A stretch of DNA of 59,556 nucleotides from an uncultured Phycisphaerales bacterium. Lineage in GTDB: Bacteria > Planctomycetota > Phycisphaerae > Phycisphaerales > UBA1924. The notes under the pieces are model-generated. The model searched no databases and was not told where the DNA came from. It worked only from the letters and a program-made list of their open reading frames with translations. The DNA lies in NCBI GenBank assembly GCA_937995595.1, contig CALKJW010000006.1:1-59556 (forward strand), written 5' to 3'. Shown here in pieces: positions 36,688 to 44,565 of this stretch (position 1 is the first letter of the stretch; each line of letters opens with the position of its first letter). Made by a program: the position numbers and the translations under genes.

Positions 36688-37527
36688 TCAGTTCGAACGC
36701 TCGCCGCGGCGCAGCGGCGTGCCCCTGATCCACTGCGACGGCGCCTCGGGCTTGGCGGCGGGTTGCGGGGCGGGCCGGGGCGCGGGCTCGGCGCGCGGCG
36801 GCTGAGGTGGGGGCGCGGCCGCGGCGGGCGCGGGCTGGCTCGGCGCGCCGTCGCTCGCCGACTCGATGTCGGAGTCGTCCACCGCGACCTGCGTGTTCCA
36901 GTTGGCGTGCGCTTGGGCGCGGATCGCGGCCAGCGCGGCCGGGCCGAGCGCCTCCTCGACCTGACCGAGCAGCGAAACAAACTGCGCGCCCGTCATGCCC
37001 TGGTAGTGCTTGCACTCTCCGGGGAGCAGGCCCATCGTCTGCAGCCGCTGGGTCGCCTTGGCGGGGGTGAGCGGCTTCTTGTCGCCCATCATGCGGACGA
37101 TCATGCGGGAGATCTCGCCGGTGGTCGCGGCCTCGCGCGGCGGGCGCGCCGGGCGCAGCGGCCGGAGCCAGCCCAGACGCCGCGCGATCGTGACGCGCTC
37201 GTCGTAACTCGGCATGGTCACGCCCGTGCCCAGCAGCATGACCGCGTGCAGGGCGTCGTCGTTGACGACTTCCTCGCGCGTCTCGAGTTCGTCGAAGAAG
37301 TTCAGTTCGCTCGCCGCCGCGCCGCCGGGGCGGGCCACGTCGTCGACGGTCACGAACAGTTCGGCGGCGGACTGCTCGACCAGCGGGCGCTCGCGCACGC
37401 CGCTGGGCCAGCGGGTGTAGCGCGTGTCCTTGTACCGCTCCGAGCACGCCGACGTCGCCGTCGCCGCGATCGCGGCGGCGATGGCCGCAAGCCTGATTCC
37501 GGTGCGCCGCAACGAGAAGTGGGTCAT
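36688..37527 (-). CDS. Exported lipoprotein of unknown function
   Basis: 279 residues. It starts MTHFSLRRTGIRLAAIAAAI and has a lipobox-type Cys (ATSACSERY, about residue 28). Middle features are SAAELFVTVDDVARPGGAAA, ELETREEVVNDDALHAVMLL and RRLGWLRPLRPARPPREAAT. It ends with a Pro/Ala-rich tail and SQWIRGTPLRRGERSN. GGAAAGGCGGCACGG precedes the ATG. It is the upstream partner of the FecR-like gene and is divergent from the plus-strand lipoprotein at 37684, with 156 bp between. No recognised domain. Confidence 0.7.
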   Translation of the reverse strand: MTHFSLRRTGIRLAAIAAAIAATATSACSERYKDTRYTRWPSGVRERPLVEQSAAELFVTVDDVARPGGAAASELNFFDELETREEVVNDDALHAVMLLGTGVTMPSYDERVTIARRLGWLRPLRPARPPREAATTGEISRMIVRMMGDKKPLTPAKATQRLQTMGLLPGECKHYQGMTGAQFVSLLGQVEEALGPAALAAIRAQAHANWNTQVAVDDSDIESASDGAPSQPAPAAAAPPPQPPRAEPAPRPAPQPAAKPEAPSQWIRGTPLRRGERSN

Positions 37528-37683
37528 CCGTGCCGCCTTTCCTTCCCCGGCCCCGCCGACATGTTGCCGGCCGCGGCCGCGGGCTGTCAACTCCGGCACG
37601 GGCACCGGCCCCCTTGCAGGCAACCGGCCCGGCGTGCCGATACGTCCTTGGATCTGGACACGAGTGTACCGCCGGAGCCCATC

Positions 37684-38316
37684 ATGCGCCGCCGACGCTG
37701 GTTGGATTGTCTGTTCGTGGCCGTCGGCCTTTCCTCGGCGGCGCTCCTGATGCCCGGCTGCAAGTCCGAGCGCGGCCGGATCCAGGACGCGTACGAGGCG
37801 ACGTCGACGGGCGGGCGCGTGGGCGCGGCGGACCGCCTGCGGCGCGACTGGGCCTTGGGACGGATCACCTTCAGGGAGGCGGTCAACCTGGCGCACGCGA
37901 AACTGGAATCGGGTGACCCGCTCGCGGTCGCCTTTGCCGGGGGCGTGCTGGACGCGCTGCTGATCCTCGAGCCGTCGCTGCGCGACCCGGACATGCCGCA
38001 GGACGCGGGTCGCGACGAGGTGCTCGATTGGCCGGTCGTCGGCGCGCTGGCCGGTAAGGCGGGCGCGATTGCCGCGGCGAGGGACGACTTCGTGCTCGCC
38101 GAGTCGGTTGTGCTGGGCGGGACCACGCGCTGGCAGACCGAGGAATACTGGGCCGACAACGACGCGCACGACGCGCTGGCGTCGACCGTCCTGCACAAGC
38201 GCGGGCGGAGCCAAGAGGCGATCGACCGGCTCCGCGCTCGCGAGCGACTGGGCGAGCAGTCCCAACAGGCGCTGGACACGATCGAGCGCGAGTGGCGCCG
38301 GGCCCGCGGCGGGTGA
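37684..38316 (+). CDS. Exported lipoprotein of unknown function
   Basis: 210 residues. A signal peptide with lipobox LLMPGCKSERG puts the lipidated Cys at about residue 26. The mature part is predicted helical: RIQDAYEATSTGGRVGAADR, LRRDWALGRITFREAVNLAH and VLHKRGRSQEAIDRLRARER, in a style like tetratricopeptide-type helical pairs but without a clear repeat. It probably sits on the periplasmic side. Its start is the first ATG before the signal peptide. It is divergent from the lipoprotein at 36688. Function unknown. Confidence 0.7.
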   Translation: MRRRRWLDCLFVAVGLSSAALLMPGCKSERGRIQDAYEATSTGGRVGAADRLRRDWALGRITFREAVNLAHAKLESGDPLAVAFAGGVLDALLILEPSLRDPDMPQDAGRDEVLDWPVVGALAGKAGAIAAARDDFVLAESVVLGGTTRWQTEEYWADNDAHDALASTVLHKRGRSQEAIDRLRARERLGEQSQQALDTIEREWRRARGG

Positions 38317-38348
38317 AAAGAAGAACGCCGGCCCCGGGGGACCGGCGT
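38316..38348 (-). terminator. Rho-independent terminator for the PEP-CTERM gene (minus strand)
   Basis: On the minus strand ACGCCGG...CCGGCGT with a 10-nt GC-rich loop that can pair CCCC with GGGG, followed by TCTTCTTTTC. It sits 27 bp after the PEP-CTERM stop at 38375 and overlaps the end of the plus-strand lipoprotein gene. Confidence 0.8.
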
Positions 38349-38374
38349 GTCGTGTCGCAAGTGGTGCGTGCGAC

Positions 38375-39277
38375 TCAGCGCCGGCGACGCGCGGCGAGCA
38401 GGCCGCCCAGCGCCAGCAGCGACGCCGCGCCGGGAGCGGGGACCTGCACCACGAAGTAGCCCTCGGACATGAAGTTGTTCAGGTTGACGTTCAGGACGCC
38501 GGTGAAGGCACCGGTCCCGTCGCCGCCGAGGTTGCCCTGCGGGGCGTTGAGGCCGGGCAGGAACTGGTTCGAGGCGTAGTTGTGGTTCTGATTGTTCACA
38601 AAGGCCATGACGCAGATCGTCTCGCCGACCAGGTCCTGCAGACCCAGGTCGGACAGCGCGATGCTCAGTTCGATGCCCGTGGTCACCGCGGCCGCGGCGG
38701 CCTGGTTGGCCGGGCCCGACCCGCCGACGACGCCCGCGACGTTCGAGCCGTTGTACGCGATCTCGATGGGCGAGAGGTTCAGCCCGGTGCCCGTCGCGCC
38801 CTGACCGAAGTCCTGCCCGCCGAACACGTTGCCGTAGAACGAGAAGTTCGGCGAGTTCAACTGGGCAAAGTCGAGGTCGAACCGGCTCTGCGTGCCGTCG
38901 AACCCGCGCCGCGCGATGAGGTGGTAGTTGGGCGCAAAGCCGCCGGCGAAGGTCAGGCCCGTCATCGCGCCCGCGCCGTCGTTGCCCGGCAAGCCGGTGA
39001 AGACGTTGCTGCCGCCGGGGCCTGTCTGCAGGAAGATCTCGAGTTTGTTGAAGTTGGCCTCGAGGTTGCCGGTCAGCGCGAGGTAGAACCGGCCGTTGGC
39101 CACGCGCGCGTAGGCCGCGTTGAGTTCGCTGAAGTTGTCGCCAAAGCCGGTCTCGACGGTCTGGACCGCGTAGGGCGCGCCGTACCCATCGCCACCGTCG
39201 ACCGTGCCGTCCACCTGTGCCTGCGCGAGGCCCGCGGCCAGACCAACGACCGCCAGCGCGGTCAGTGTGCGCTTCAT
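38375..39277 (-). CDS. Exported PEP-CTERM-type protein, module paralogue of the 44.6-kb gene
   Basis: 300 residues. The signal is MKRTLTALAVVGLAAGLAQA. The tail VPAPGAASLLALGGLLAARRRR is the PEP-CTERM sorting signal: the PAPGA motif, a hydrophobic helix and an Arg cluster, presumably cleaved by an exosortase. The middle is a module also found in the 44566-46713 protein: GDxxSELN-like and GNLEANFNKLEIFLQTGPGG here, [20 protein letters not shown] there, and later AYNGSNVAGVVGGSGP against [14 protein letters not shown]. The module's role is unknown. GGAGAG precedes the ATG. A promoter-like pair lies at 39368-39395. Confidence 0.82.
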   Translation of the reverse strand: MKRTLTALAVVGLAAGLAQAQVDGTVDGGDGYGAPYAVQTVETGFGDNFSELNAAYARVANGRFYLALTGNLEANFNKLEIFLQTGPGGSNVFTGLPGNDGAGAMTGLTFAGGFAPNYHLIARRGFDGTQSRFDLDFAQLNSPNFSFYGNVFGGQDFGQGATGTGLNLSPIEIAYNGSNVAGVVGGSGPANQAAAAAVTTGIELSIALSDLGLQDLVGETICVMAFVNNQNHNYASNQFLPGLNAPQGNLGGDGTGAFTGVLNVNLNNFMSEGYFVVQVPAPGAASLLALGGLLAARRRR

Positions 39278-39367
39278 CGCTCTCTCCTGCCGCTTTCGCG
39301 GCGTGATACTGCCCGCATCGTCGCGCCGGACACACACCCGCCGCGGGACGCGTTTCTCTCTGCGAAC

Positions 39368-39395
39368 AACATACCGATTTCCGCGGGCTTGTCGA
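39368..39395 (-). promoter_or_regulatory. Promoter candidate for the PEP-CTERM gene
   Basis: Minus strand: TCGACA (39395-39390), 16 bp, TATGTT (39373-39368). It is about 90 bp before the start at 39277. The -35 matches five of six and the -10 four of six against the consensus. Confidence 0.4.
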
Positions 39396-39514
39396 GGGCA
39401 TGTCGCAGAATTGTCGGGCTGTTCATGGTCTGTTCGATGCCCGTCGCAGCCGCGCGGCGTCGAGATCGTCCAACCCGCGCAGTTTGGCCGACCGCCGAAT
39501 CTCCGCTCGGAACG

Positions 39515-39542
39515 TTGGCGTTTGCGCGTGCATCCGTAGACT
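39515..39542 (+). promoter_or_regulatory. Promoter candidate for the GH13 gene
   Basis: TTGGCG (39515-39520), 16 bp, TAGACT (39537-39542), so transcription would start about 25 bp before the ATG at 39577. Fair match by eye, and well placed for a short leader. Confidence 0.45.
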
Positions 39543-39576
39543 AGTTGAATCAGAACCACAGCCCACGGAGGCGTTC

Positions 39577-41928
39577 ATGGTGCACTCGCTGGCGGTGATC
39601 GTCGCGCTGCTCGGGGCGACGCAGGACAACAACGTCGAGTGGAACGGCGTGTCGCACCGCCACCCGTACGACCTGCGCCCGCTGTGCCCGGTGAGCGGCG
39701 AGTCGTTCCAGGTGCGCGTGCAGGCGTACCGCAACGACCTGACGGCCTGCCGCGTGCGCTACAGCGTGGACGGCGGGGCGGCGCAGTGGATCAACGCGGG
39801 CGTGATCGCTCAGCGCGGCCCGTACGACGTGTGGGCGGCGCAGATCCCCGCGACCGGCCCGGCGAGCGTCGTGACCTACATCATCGAACTGACCGACGGG
39901 AGCGACAGCGACTACTACACCGCCATCGGCGGCGTGGGCGCGATGGTCGAGAACGAACCCGCCTCGGGCGGCTTTGTCGTGAACTTCGCCACGCTGGCGC
40001 ACGCGCCCGTTGGCGCAACGCCCGTCAGCGGCAGCGGCGCGGTCTTCCGCGTGTGGGCGCCCAACCCGACCAGCGCGTACGTGCGCGGCACGTTCAACGG
40101 CTGGTCGCTGGCCCACCCGATGACCCGGCTGGGCGAGGACTTCGTCCTGCACGTGCCCGTGCTGGCGCAGAACACGATGTACCAGTACTACTTCGAGCCC
40201 GGCGGCCTGTGGCGGCCCGACCCGCGGGCGCGCAGGCTCTTCCCCAGCGGCGGCAACTACCAGAGCCAACTCATCAACCCGCTCTCGTACACCTGGCAGA
40301 GCGACGCGTACCAGACGCCCGCGCTGGACGACCTGATCATCTACGAGATGCACGTCGGCACGTTCGCGGGACGCAACGACCCCTACGGCCCCGCGCCGAT
40401 CCCGGCGCGCTACATCGACGTGCGCGACCGCGTCGGGCATCTGGTCGAACTGGGCGTGAACGCGGTCGAACTCACGCCGATCAACGAGTTCCCCTTCGAC
40501 TTCTCCGCCGGGTACAACCCGATCACGCAGTACGCGCCCGAGTCGGTCTACGGCACGCCCAACGAGTTGCGCTCGATGGTGGACCGCTTCCACCAGAACA
40601 ACATCGCCGTGCTGCTGGACATCGTGTGGAACCACCACTCGATCACCGACAACATCCTGTGGAACTACGACGGCGGGCAGATCTACTACGACACGCCCGA
40701 GATCAGCACGCCCTGGGGCCCGCAACTGGACTTCGACCGCGGGCAGGTGCGGTCGTACCTGCTGGACTCGATGCACGCGTGGCTCGAGGAGTTCCGCATC
40801 GACGGCTTCCGCATGGACGCGACGAGTTACATGAACATCGGCGCGCAGGAGGCCGCGGGCTGGAGCCTGATGCAGGCCTTCAACAACCAGATCAAGAACC
40901 GCTTCGCCGACCGCATCTCGATCGCCGAGCAGTTGCCCAACAACCCGTGGATCACGCGGTGGACGAGCCTGGGCGGCGCGGGCTTCGACTCGCAGTGGTG
41001 GGACCCGTTCGGCGACCGGCTGCGCGAGGCGATCCACGCCGCGGCGTTCGGCGACCCCAACCTCGGCGCCATCGCCGCGGCGCTCTCGGGCGGCGACTGG
41101 CTCAACGGGCGCGAACTGTGCAACTATCTGGAGATGCACGACGAGGCGTGGCCCAGCAGCGGCGGGCAGCGGCTGGTGAGGACGATCGACCCGACCTTCC
41201 CGCACGACTCGGAGTTCGCGCAGGGCCGGCACAAACTCGGGCACGGGCTGGTCATGTTCTCGCCGGGCGTGCCGATGTTCCTGCAGGGGTGCGAGTGGCT
41301 GGAAGACACGAACTTCGGCGGGGGCGACGCGGCGGGCAACGACCGGATCGACTGGTCCAAGAAAGTCACTTACAACCACATCTTCCGGTACTTCCAGACG
41401 ATCATCCGCGTGAAGAAGGAGAACGGGTGCTTCCGAGCCTCGTCGCCCTACAGCGCGTACCACGTCAACGACACGGGCAACGTCATGGCGCTGCACCGCT
41501 GGAACAACGCCGGCAGCGTGTGCGTGGTGATCGCGAACTTCTCGAACACCGATTACCCGGTGTACAACATCGGCTTCCCGCTCCCCGGCCCGTGGTTCGA
41601 GATCGTCAACAGCCAGTCGGCGCACTTCGGCGGCGACGGCGTGCTGAGCAACCCGCGCATCGACACGCTCGGCGGGCCGATGCACGGCCACCCGCAGTCG
41701 GCCTCCATCAAGGTGCCGCGGATGGGCCTGCTCGTGCTGCGCCACAACGTGCCGCCGTGCGCGGCGGACTTTGACCGCTCGGGCGGCACCCCCACCGTCG
41801 CCGACATCTTCGCGTTCCTGAGCGCGTGGTTCGCGGGCGATGCCGCGGCGGACTTTGACGGCGGCGGCCTGAGCGTATCCGACATCTTCGCGTTCCTGAG
41901 CGCGTGGTTCACACCGTGCAACCTTTGA
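39577..41928 (+). CDS. GH13-family alpha-glucan enzyme (branching-enzyme-like) with dockerin-like tail
   Basis: 783 residues. The N-terminus holds a first beta domain (~20-130) and a CBM48-like region (VFRVWAPNPTSAYVRGTFNG, ~155-235). The GH13 barrel follows: DIVWNHHS (~349), RIDGFRMDAT with nucleophile Asp414, ISIAEQ with Glu451 as acid/base, and MHDE (His521/Asp522). Then come a C-terminal beta domain and two dockerin-like units ([39 protein letters not shown]). The arrangement suggests a glycogen-branching or trehalohydrolase-like enzyme acting on alpha-glucan; the exact reaction is open. No classic signal peptide beyond a hydrophobic start is evident (HSLAVIVALLGA). CGGAGG precedes the ATG. 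Confidence 0.88.
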   Translation: MVHSLAVIVALLGATQDNNVEWNGVSHRHPYDLRPLCPVSGESFQVRVQAYRNDLTACRVRYSVDGGAAQWINAGVIAQRGPYDVWAAQIPATGPASVVTYIIELTDGSDSDYYTAIGGVGAMVENEPASGGFVVNFATLAHAPVGATPVSGSGAVFRVWAPNPTSAYVRGTFNGWSLAHPMTRLGEDFVLHVPVLAQNTMYQYYFEPGGLWRPDPRARRLFPSGGNYQSQLINPLSYTWQSDAYQTPALDDLIIYEMHVGTFAGRNDPYGPAPIPARYIDVRDRVGHLVELGVNAVELTPINEFPFDFSAGYNPITQYAPESVYGTPNELRSMVDRFHQNNIAVLLDIVWNHHSITDNILWNYDGGQIYYDTPEISTPWGPQLDFDRGQVRSYLLDSMHAWLEEFRIDGFRMDATSYMNIGAQEAAGWSLMQAFNNQIKNRFADRISIAEQLPNNPWITRWTSLGGAGFDSQWWDPFGDRLREAIHAAAFGDPNLGAIAAALSGGDWLNGRELCNYLEMHDEAWPSSGGQRLVRTIDPTFPHDSEFAQGRHKLGHGLVMFSPGVPMFLQGCEWLEDTNFGGGDAAGNDRIDWSKKVTYNHIFRYFQTIIRVKKENGCFRASSPYSAYHVNDTGNVMALHRWNNAGSVCVVIANFSNTDYPVYNIGFPLPGPWFEIVNSQSAHFGGDGVLSNPRIDTLGGPMHGHPQSASIKVPRMGLLVLRHNVPPCAADFDRSGGTPTVADIFAFLSAWFAGDAAADFDGGGLSVSDIFAFLSAWFTPCNL

Positions 41929-41987
41929 GAACCGCCGCGGCGCGGCGGGTTCGCCGGTAGACTCCCGGTCAACACCGGAGTCATCCC

Positions 41988-43277
41988 ATGCCGCGCATCG
42001 AGATCGTGACCGTCGTCGTCGGGCTTCTCACGTGTGCGCTCGCCGCGGCTTCGGCGCGCGGGCAGACGCGGATGGTGCAGCCCGAGTCGCTGGAGCAGGG
42101 CTTCATCATCGTGGTGACCGACAAGTCCAAGACGGCGAGCGCGAACTCGCCGATCTTCATGGCCTCCAGCCACAACGGCTGGAACCCCGCCGACCAGAAG
42201 ATGAAACTCTCGCCGCGGTCGGACATGCGCTGGCAGATTGTGTGGGAGAAGCCCAAACTCGACTCGCGCATCGGGTTCAAGTTCACCCGCGGCAACTGGG
42301 ACACGGTCGAGGTCGCGGCCGACTTTGCCGACATCGACAACCGCCTGCTGCCGGAGGTCGACGCCTCGAAACTCGCCCCCGGCGAGAAGCCGGTGATCGA
42401 ACTGGTGATCGAGAACTGGCGCGACAAGCGCGCGTGGGAGCCAGCGCAGCAGGCCGCGAACCCGTACCGCGAGATCAAGGTCTCGGCCGGCACGCTGCGC
42501 CGGCTTGACGTTGCGGGCGGTGGCGTCGTCACCCGGCGGGACCTGCTGGTCTGGCTGCCACCGGGCTACGACGACCCGGCCAACGCCGAGCGCCGCTACC
42601 CGGTGCTGTACATGCAGGATGGGCAGAACCTGTTCGAGAAGCACCCCGGCATCCCCGCCGAGTGGGGCATGGACGAGACCGCGGCGAGGCTGATCGAGGA
42701 AGGGAAGATCGAGCCGCTGATCATCGTCGGCATCCCGCACGCGGGAGCGGCGCGTGCGAGCGAGTATCTGCCGCTGAGCGTGCTGGACGGGGTGGAGCCG
42801 CGCGGCAGGCAGTATGTCGAGTTCCTGGCGCGCGAGGTGATCCCGCGCGTCGAGCGGGCCTTCCGCGTCCGGCCCGGTCGCGACAGCCGCGGCATCGGCG
42901 GGGCGTCGCTGGGCGGGCTCATCGCGCTGGAGGCGGGGACGGAGTTGCCGGGCACGTTCGGCAAGGTGCTGGCCGAGAGCGTGCCGCTGCCCCTGGGGAA
43001 CAACGCGGTGTTCCGGCACTTCGGGTCCAAGCCGAACTGGCCGCTGCTGGTGTACTTCGGCATGGGCGGGCGCGAGGCGGGCGACAACGCCGCGATGAAC
43101 GAGCGGTACGTCGACGGGGCCGGCGCGTTCAGGGAACTGCTCGCCGGACGCGGGCTGGCGGCGGCGCGGGCGCGGGTGGTGATCGACGAGCACGCGCGGC
43201 ACGACGAGGCGGCGTGGGCGGCGCGGCTGCCGGGCGCGCTGGAGTTCCTCTTCCCGGCCCGGGGCGGGACGAGGTAG
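41988..43277 (+). CDS. Exported esterase-like protein with N-terminal carbohydrate-binding-type domain
   Basis: 429 residues. Signal peptide (IEIVTVVVGLLTCALAAASA). The N-terminal ~110 residues (FMASSHNGWNPADQKMKLSP, RWQIVWEKPK, FKFTRGNWDTVEV) resemble CBM20/48-type beta domains near enterochelin-type esterases. The C-terminal part is an alpha/beta-hydrolase of the esterase-D type: LVWLPPGYDDPANAERRYPV, MQDGQNLFEKHPG, and GGASLGGLIAL with the nucleophile Ser. It probably removes acyl groups from, or hydrolyses an ester on, a carbohydrate. It follows the GH13 gene by 59 bp and likely acts on the same glycan. Confidence 0.8.
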   Translation: MPRIEIVTVVVGLLTCALAAASARGQTRMVQPESLEQGFIIVVTDKSKTASANSPIFMASSHNGWNPADQKMKLSPRSDMRWQIVWEKPKLDSRIGFKFTRGNWDTVEVAADFADIDNRLLPEVDASKLAPGEKPVIELVIENWRDKRAWEPAQQAANPYREIKVSAGTLRRLDVAGGGVVTRRDLLVWLPPGYDDPANAERRYPVLYMQDGQNLFEKHPGIPAEWGMDETAARLIEEGKIEPLIIVGIPHAGAARASEYLPLSVLDGVEPRGRQYVEFLAREVIPRVERAFRVRPGRDSRGIGGASLGGLIALEAGTELPGTFGKVLAESVPLPLGNNAVFRHFGSKPNWPLLVYFGMGGREAGDNAAMNERYVDGAGAFRELLAGRGLAAARARVVIDEHARHDEAAWAARLPGALEFLFPARGGTR

Positions 43278-43288
43278 GCCCGCGCCGG

Positions 43289-44212
43289 TCAGTCGATCGT
43301 CTGCACGCGCGTGCTGCGGTTGCTCTGGATGACGTTCACGCTCTGGCCGCTGGTGCTGGCCGAGGAGAAGAACGTGGCGTGCACGTCGTCCTTGAGGAAA
43401 TCGACGTGCCCGTCGGTGAAGACGAAGTTGGCCCCGGCGCGCCCGTGGTTGTCGCGCGGGCCGTAGCGGCCGGGCTGGGTCTGCGCGGCGGTGGCGTTGG
43501 CCGAGTTGCCGCCGCCCGCGCCGTACCACGCGTCGGTGCTGACGTCGGGCCCGAGCGTCTCGTCGCCCCAGATGGGCGCGGGCTTGAGGATGACCGGCTC
43601 GTCGGTCTTGAGGCCGACGATGTAGAGATAACTGATGTTGTAACTGATCACGTCCTCGCTGTTCCGCGGGATGCGAGGGATCTTGAACAGCGTGTTCGCG
43701 CTGTTCAGGTTGCCCTGCCCGGGCAGCGTCACCGCGCCGAAGTACGCGTCCTCGCGGTCGGCCGGGCAGTAGAGGTTGCCGTAGCCGTCGGTGTAGGGCT
43801 CCATCAGCGGCACGCGGTTGCCGTTGACGTACTGCGTCGTGTCCGGGTTGCCCAGGTGCGTGAAGCCCGCGCCCGCGCCCGACGGGCTGGTCGCGTCGCC
43901 GAGTTGGAAGAGGCTGAACAGCCCCGCCACCCCGCCGTAGAGAAACTGCCCGTCCATCACGTTGGGGTTGCTGAACGCGCCGGAGGTCGGGCGCGGCATG
44001 ACCGGGTACCAGTCGCGCCACGCCTGCGCGTACATGGTCATGCTCAGGCCCATCTGCCGGACGTTGCTGGCGCACGCCGCGGTGCGAGCGCTCTGGCGCG
44101 CCTTGCCTAGGGCGGGCAGCAGGATGCCGACCAGCAGCGCGATGATGGCGATAACCACCAGCAGTTCGATGAGCGTGAAGGCACGCGCGGCGGACGGTTG
44201 TCGGCTGCTCAT
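43289..44212 (-). CDS. Type II secretion/pilin-like protein with prepilin N-methylation signal
   Basis: 307 residues. It starts [20 protein letters not shown], the prepilin signal with the conserved Glu, then the hydrophobic helix and [20 protein letters not shown], as in the first prepilin-like protein. The body has [25 protein letters not shown] and, near the end, [20 protein letters not shown], the DG-containing late motif of planctomycete pseudopilins. The ATG at 44212 is chosen because it directly precedes the signal. It should be cleaved by prepilin peptidase. Its promoter region diverges from a dockerin-tailed protein, echoing the pair near 24 kb. Confidence 0.88.
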   Translation of the reverse strand: MSSRQPSAARAFTLIELLVVIAIIALLVGILLPALGKARQSARTAACASNVRQMGLSMTMYAQAWRDWYPVMPRPTSGAFSNPNVMDGQFLYGGVAGLFSLFQLGDATSPSGAGAGFTHLGNPDTTQYVNGNRVPLMEPYTDGYGNLYCPADREDAYFGAVTLPGQGNLNSANTLFKIPRIPRNSEDVISYNISYLYIVGLKTDEPVILKPAPIWGDETLGPDVSTDAWYGAGGGNSANATAAQTQPGRYGPRDNHGRAGANFVFTDGHVDFLKDDVHATFFSSASTSGQSVNVIQSNRSTRVQTID

Positions 44213-44565
44213 GGTCGCTCCGGGCCTTGGATGCCCACCCCGCCCCGCCCGTTCCCACCTTTTTGCATACGCAACGGCGGGCCAAACGGACGCGGCGAGA
44301 ACAACAAAGTGTAAAGGGCGCGCCGGGGTGATGCAACCGTGCGGAACGCGCGGCGTGAACGACTGCACCCGCCCGAACATTCGGTTCGCCCGCTGTTCGC
44401 CGCCGAACGGCCCCGCTGCCGCGGATTCCAAGCGGTTTTTGATTGCTCCGGCCGTGCCGTCCTGTATGCTTTTGACCAGTATTCTCAGCCCGTTCCTGCA
44501 CGCCGCGGCGCTGCGTTGCGCCCCGTGCTCGGCGGGTCCGTCTGCACTGCAAGGAGAGACGTCCG
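44213..44565. other. 353-bp divergent spacer
   Basis: No ORF is seen. It carries a promoter candidate for the plus-strand gene (44443-44470) and an AT-richer patch around 44270-44330 that includes TTTTTGCATACGCAAC, a weak inverted repeat (TTGC...GCAA). The left part may contain the promoter of the prepilin-like gene; no clear -35/-10 pair was found on that strand. Confidence 0.5.
44443..44470 (+). promoter_or_regulatory. Promoter candidate for the 44.6-kb dockerin gene
   Basis: TTGCTC (44443-44448), 16 bp, TATGCT (44465-44470). This would give a leader of about 90 nt before the ATG at 44566, which follows AAGGAGAG. Confidence 0.45.

Noticed and set aside
44270-44330. TTGCATACGCAAC as an operator
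   Set aside because: Only a short weak inverted repeat; not distinct enough from chance in an AT-rich patch.
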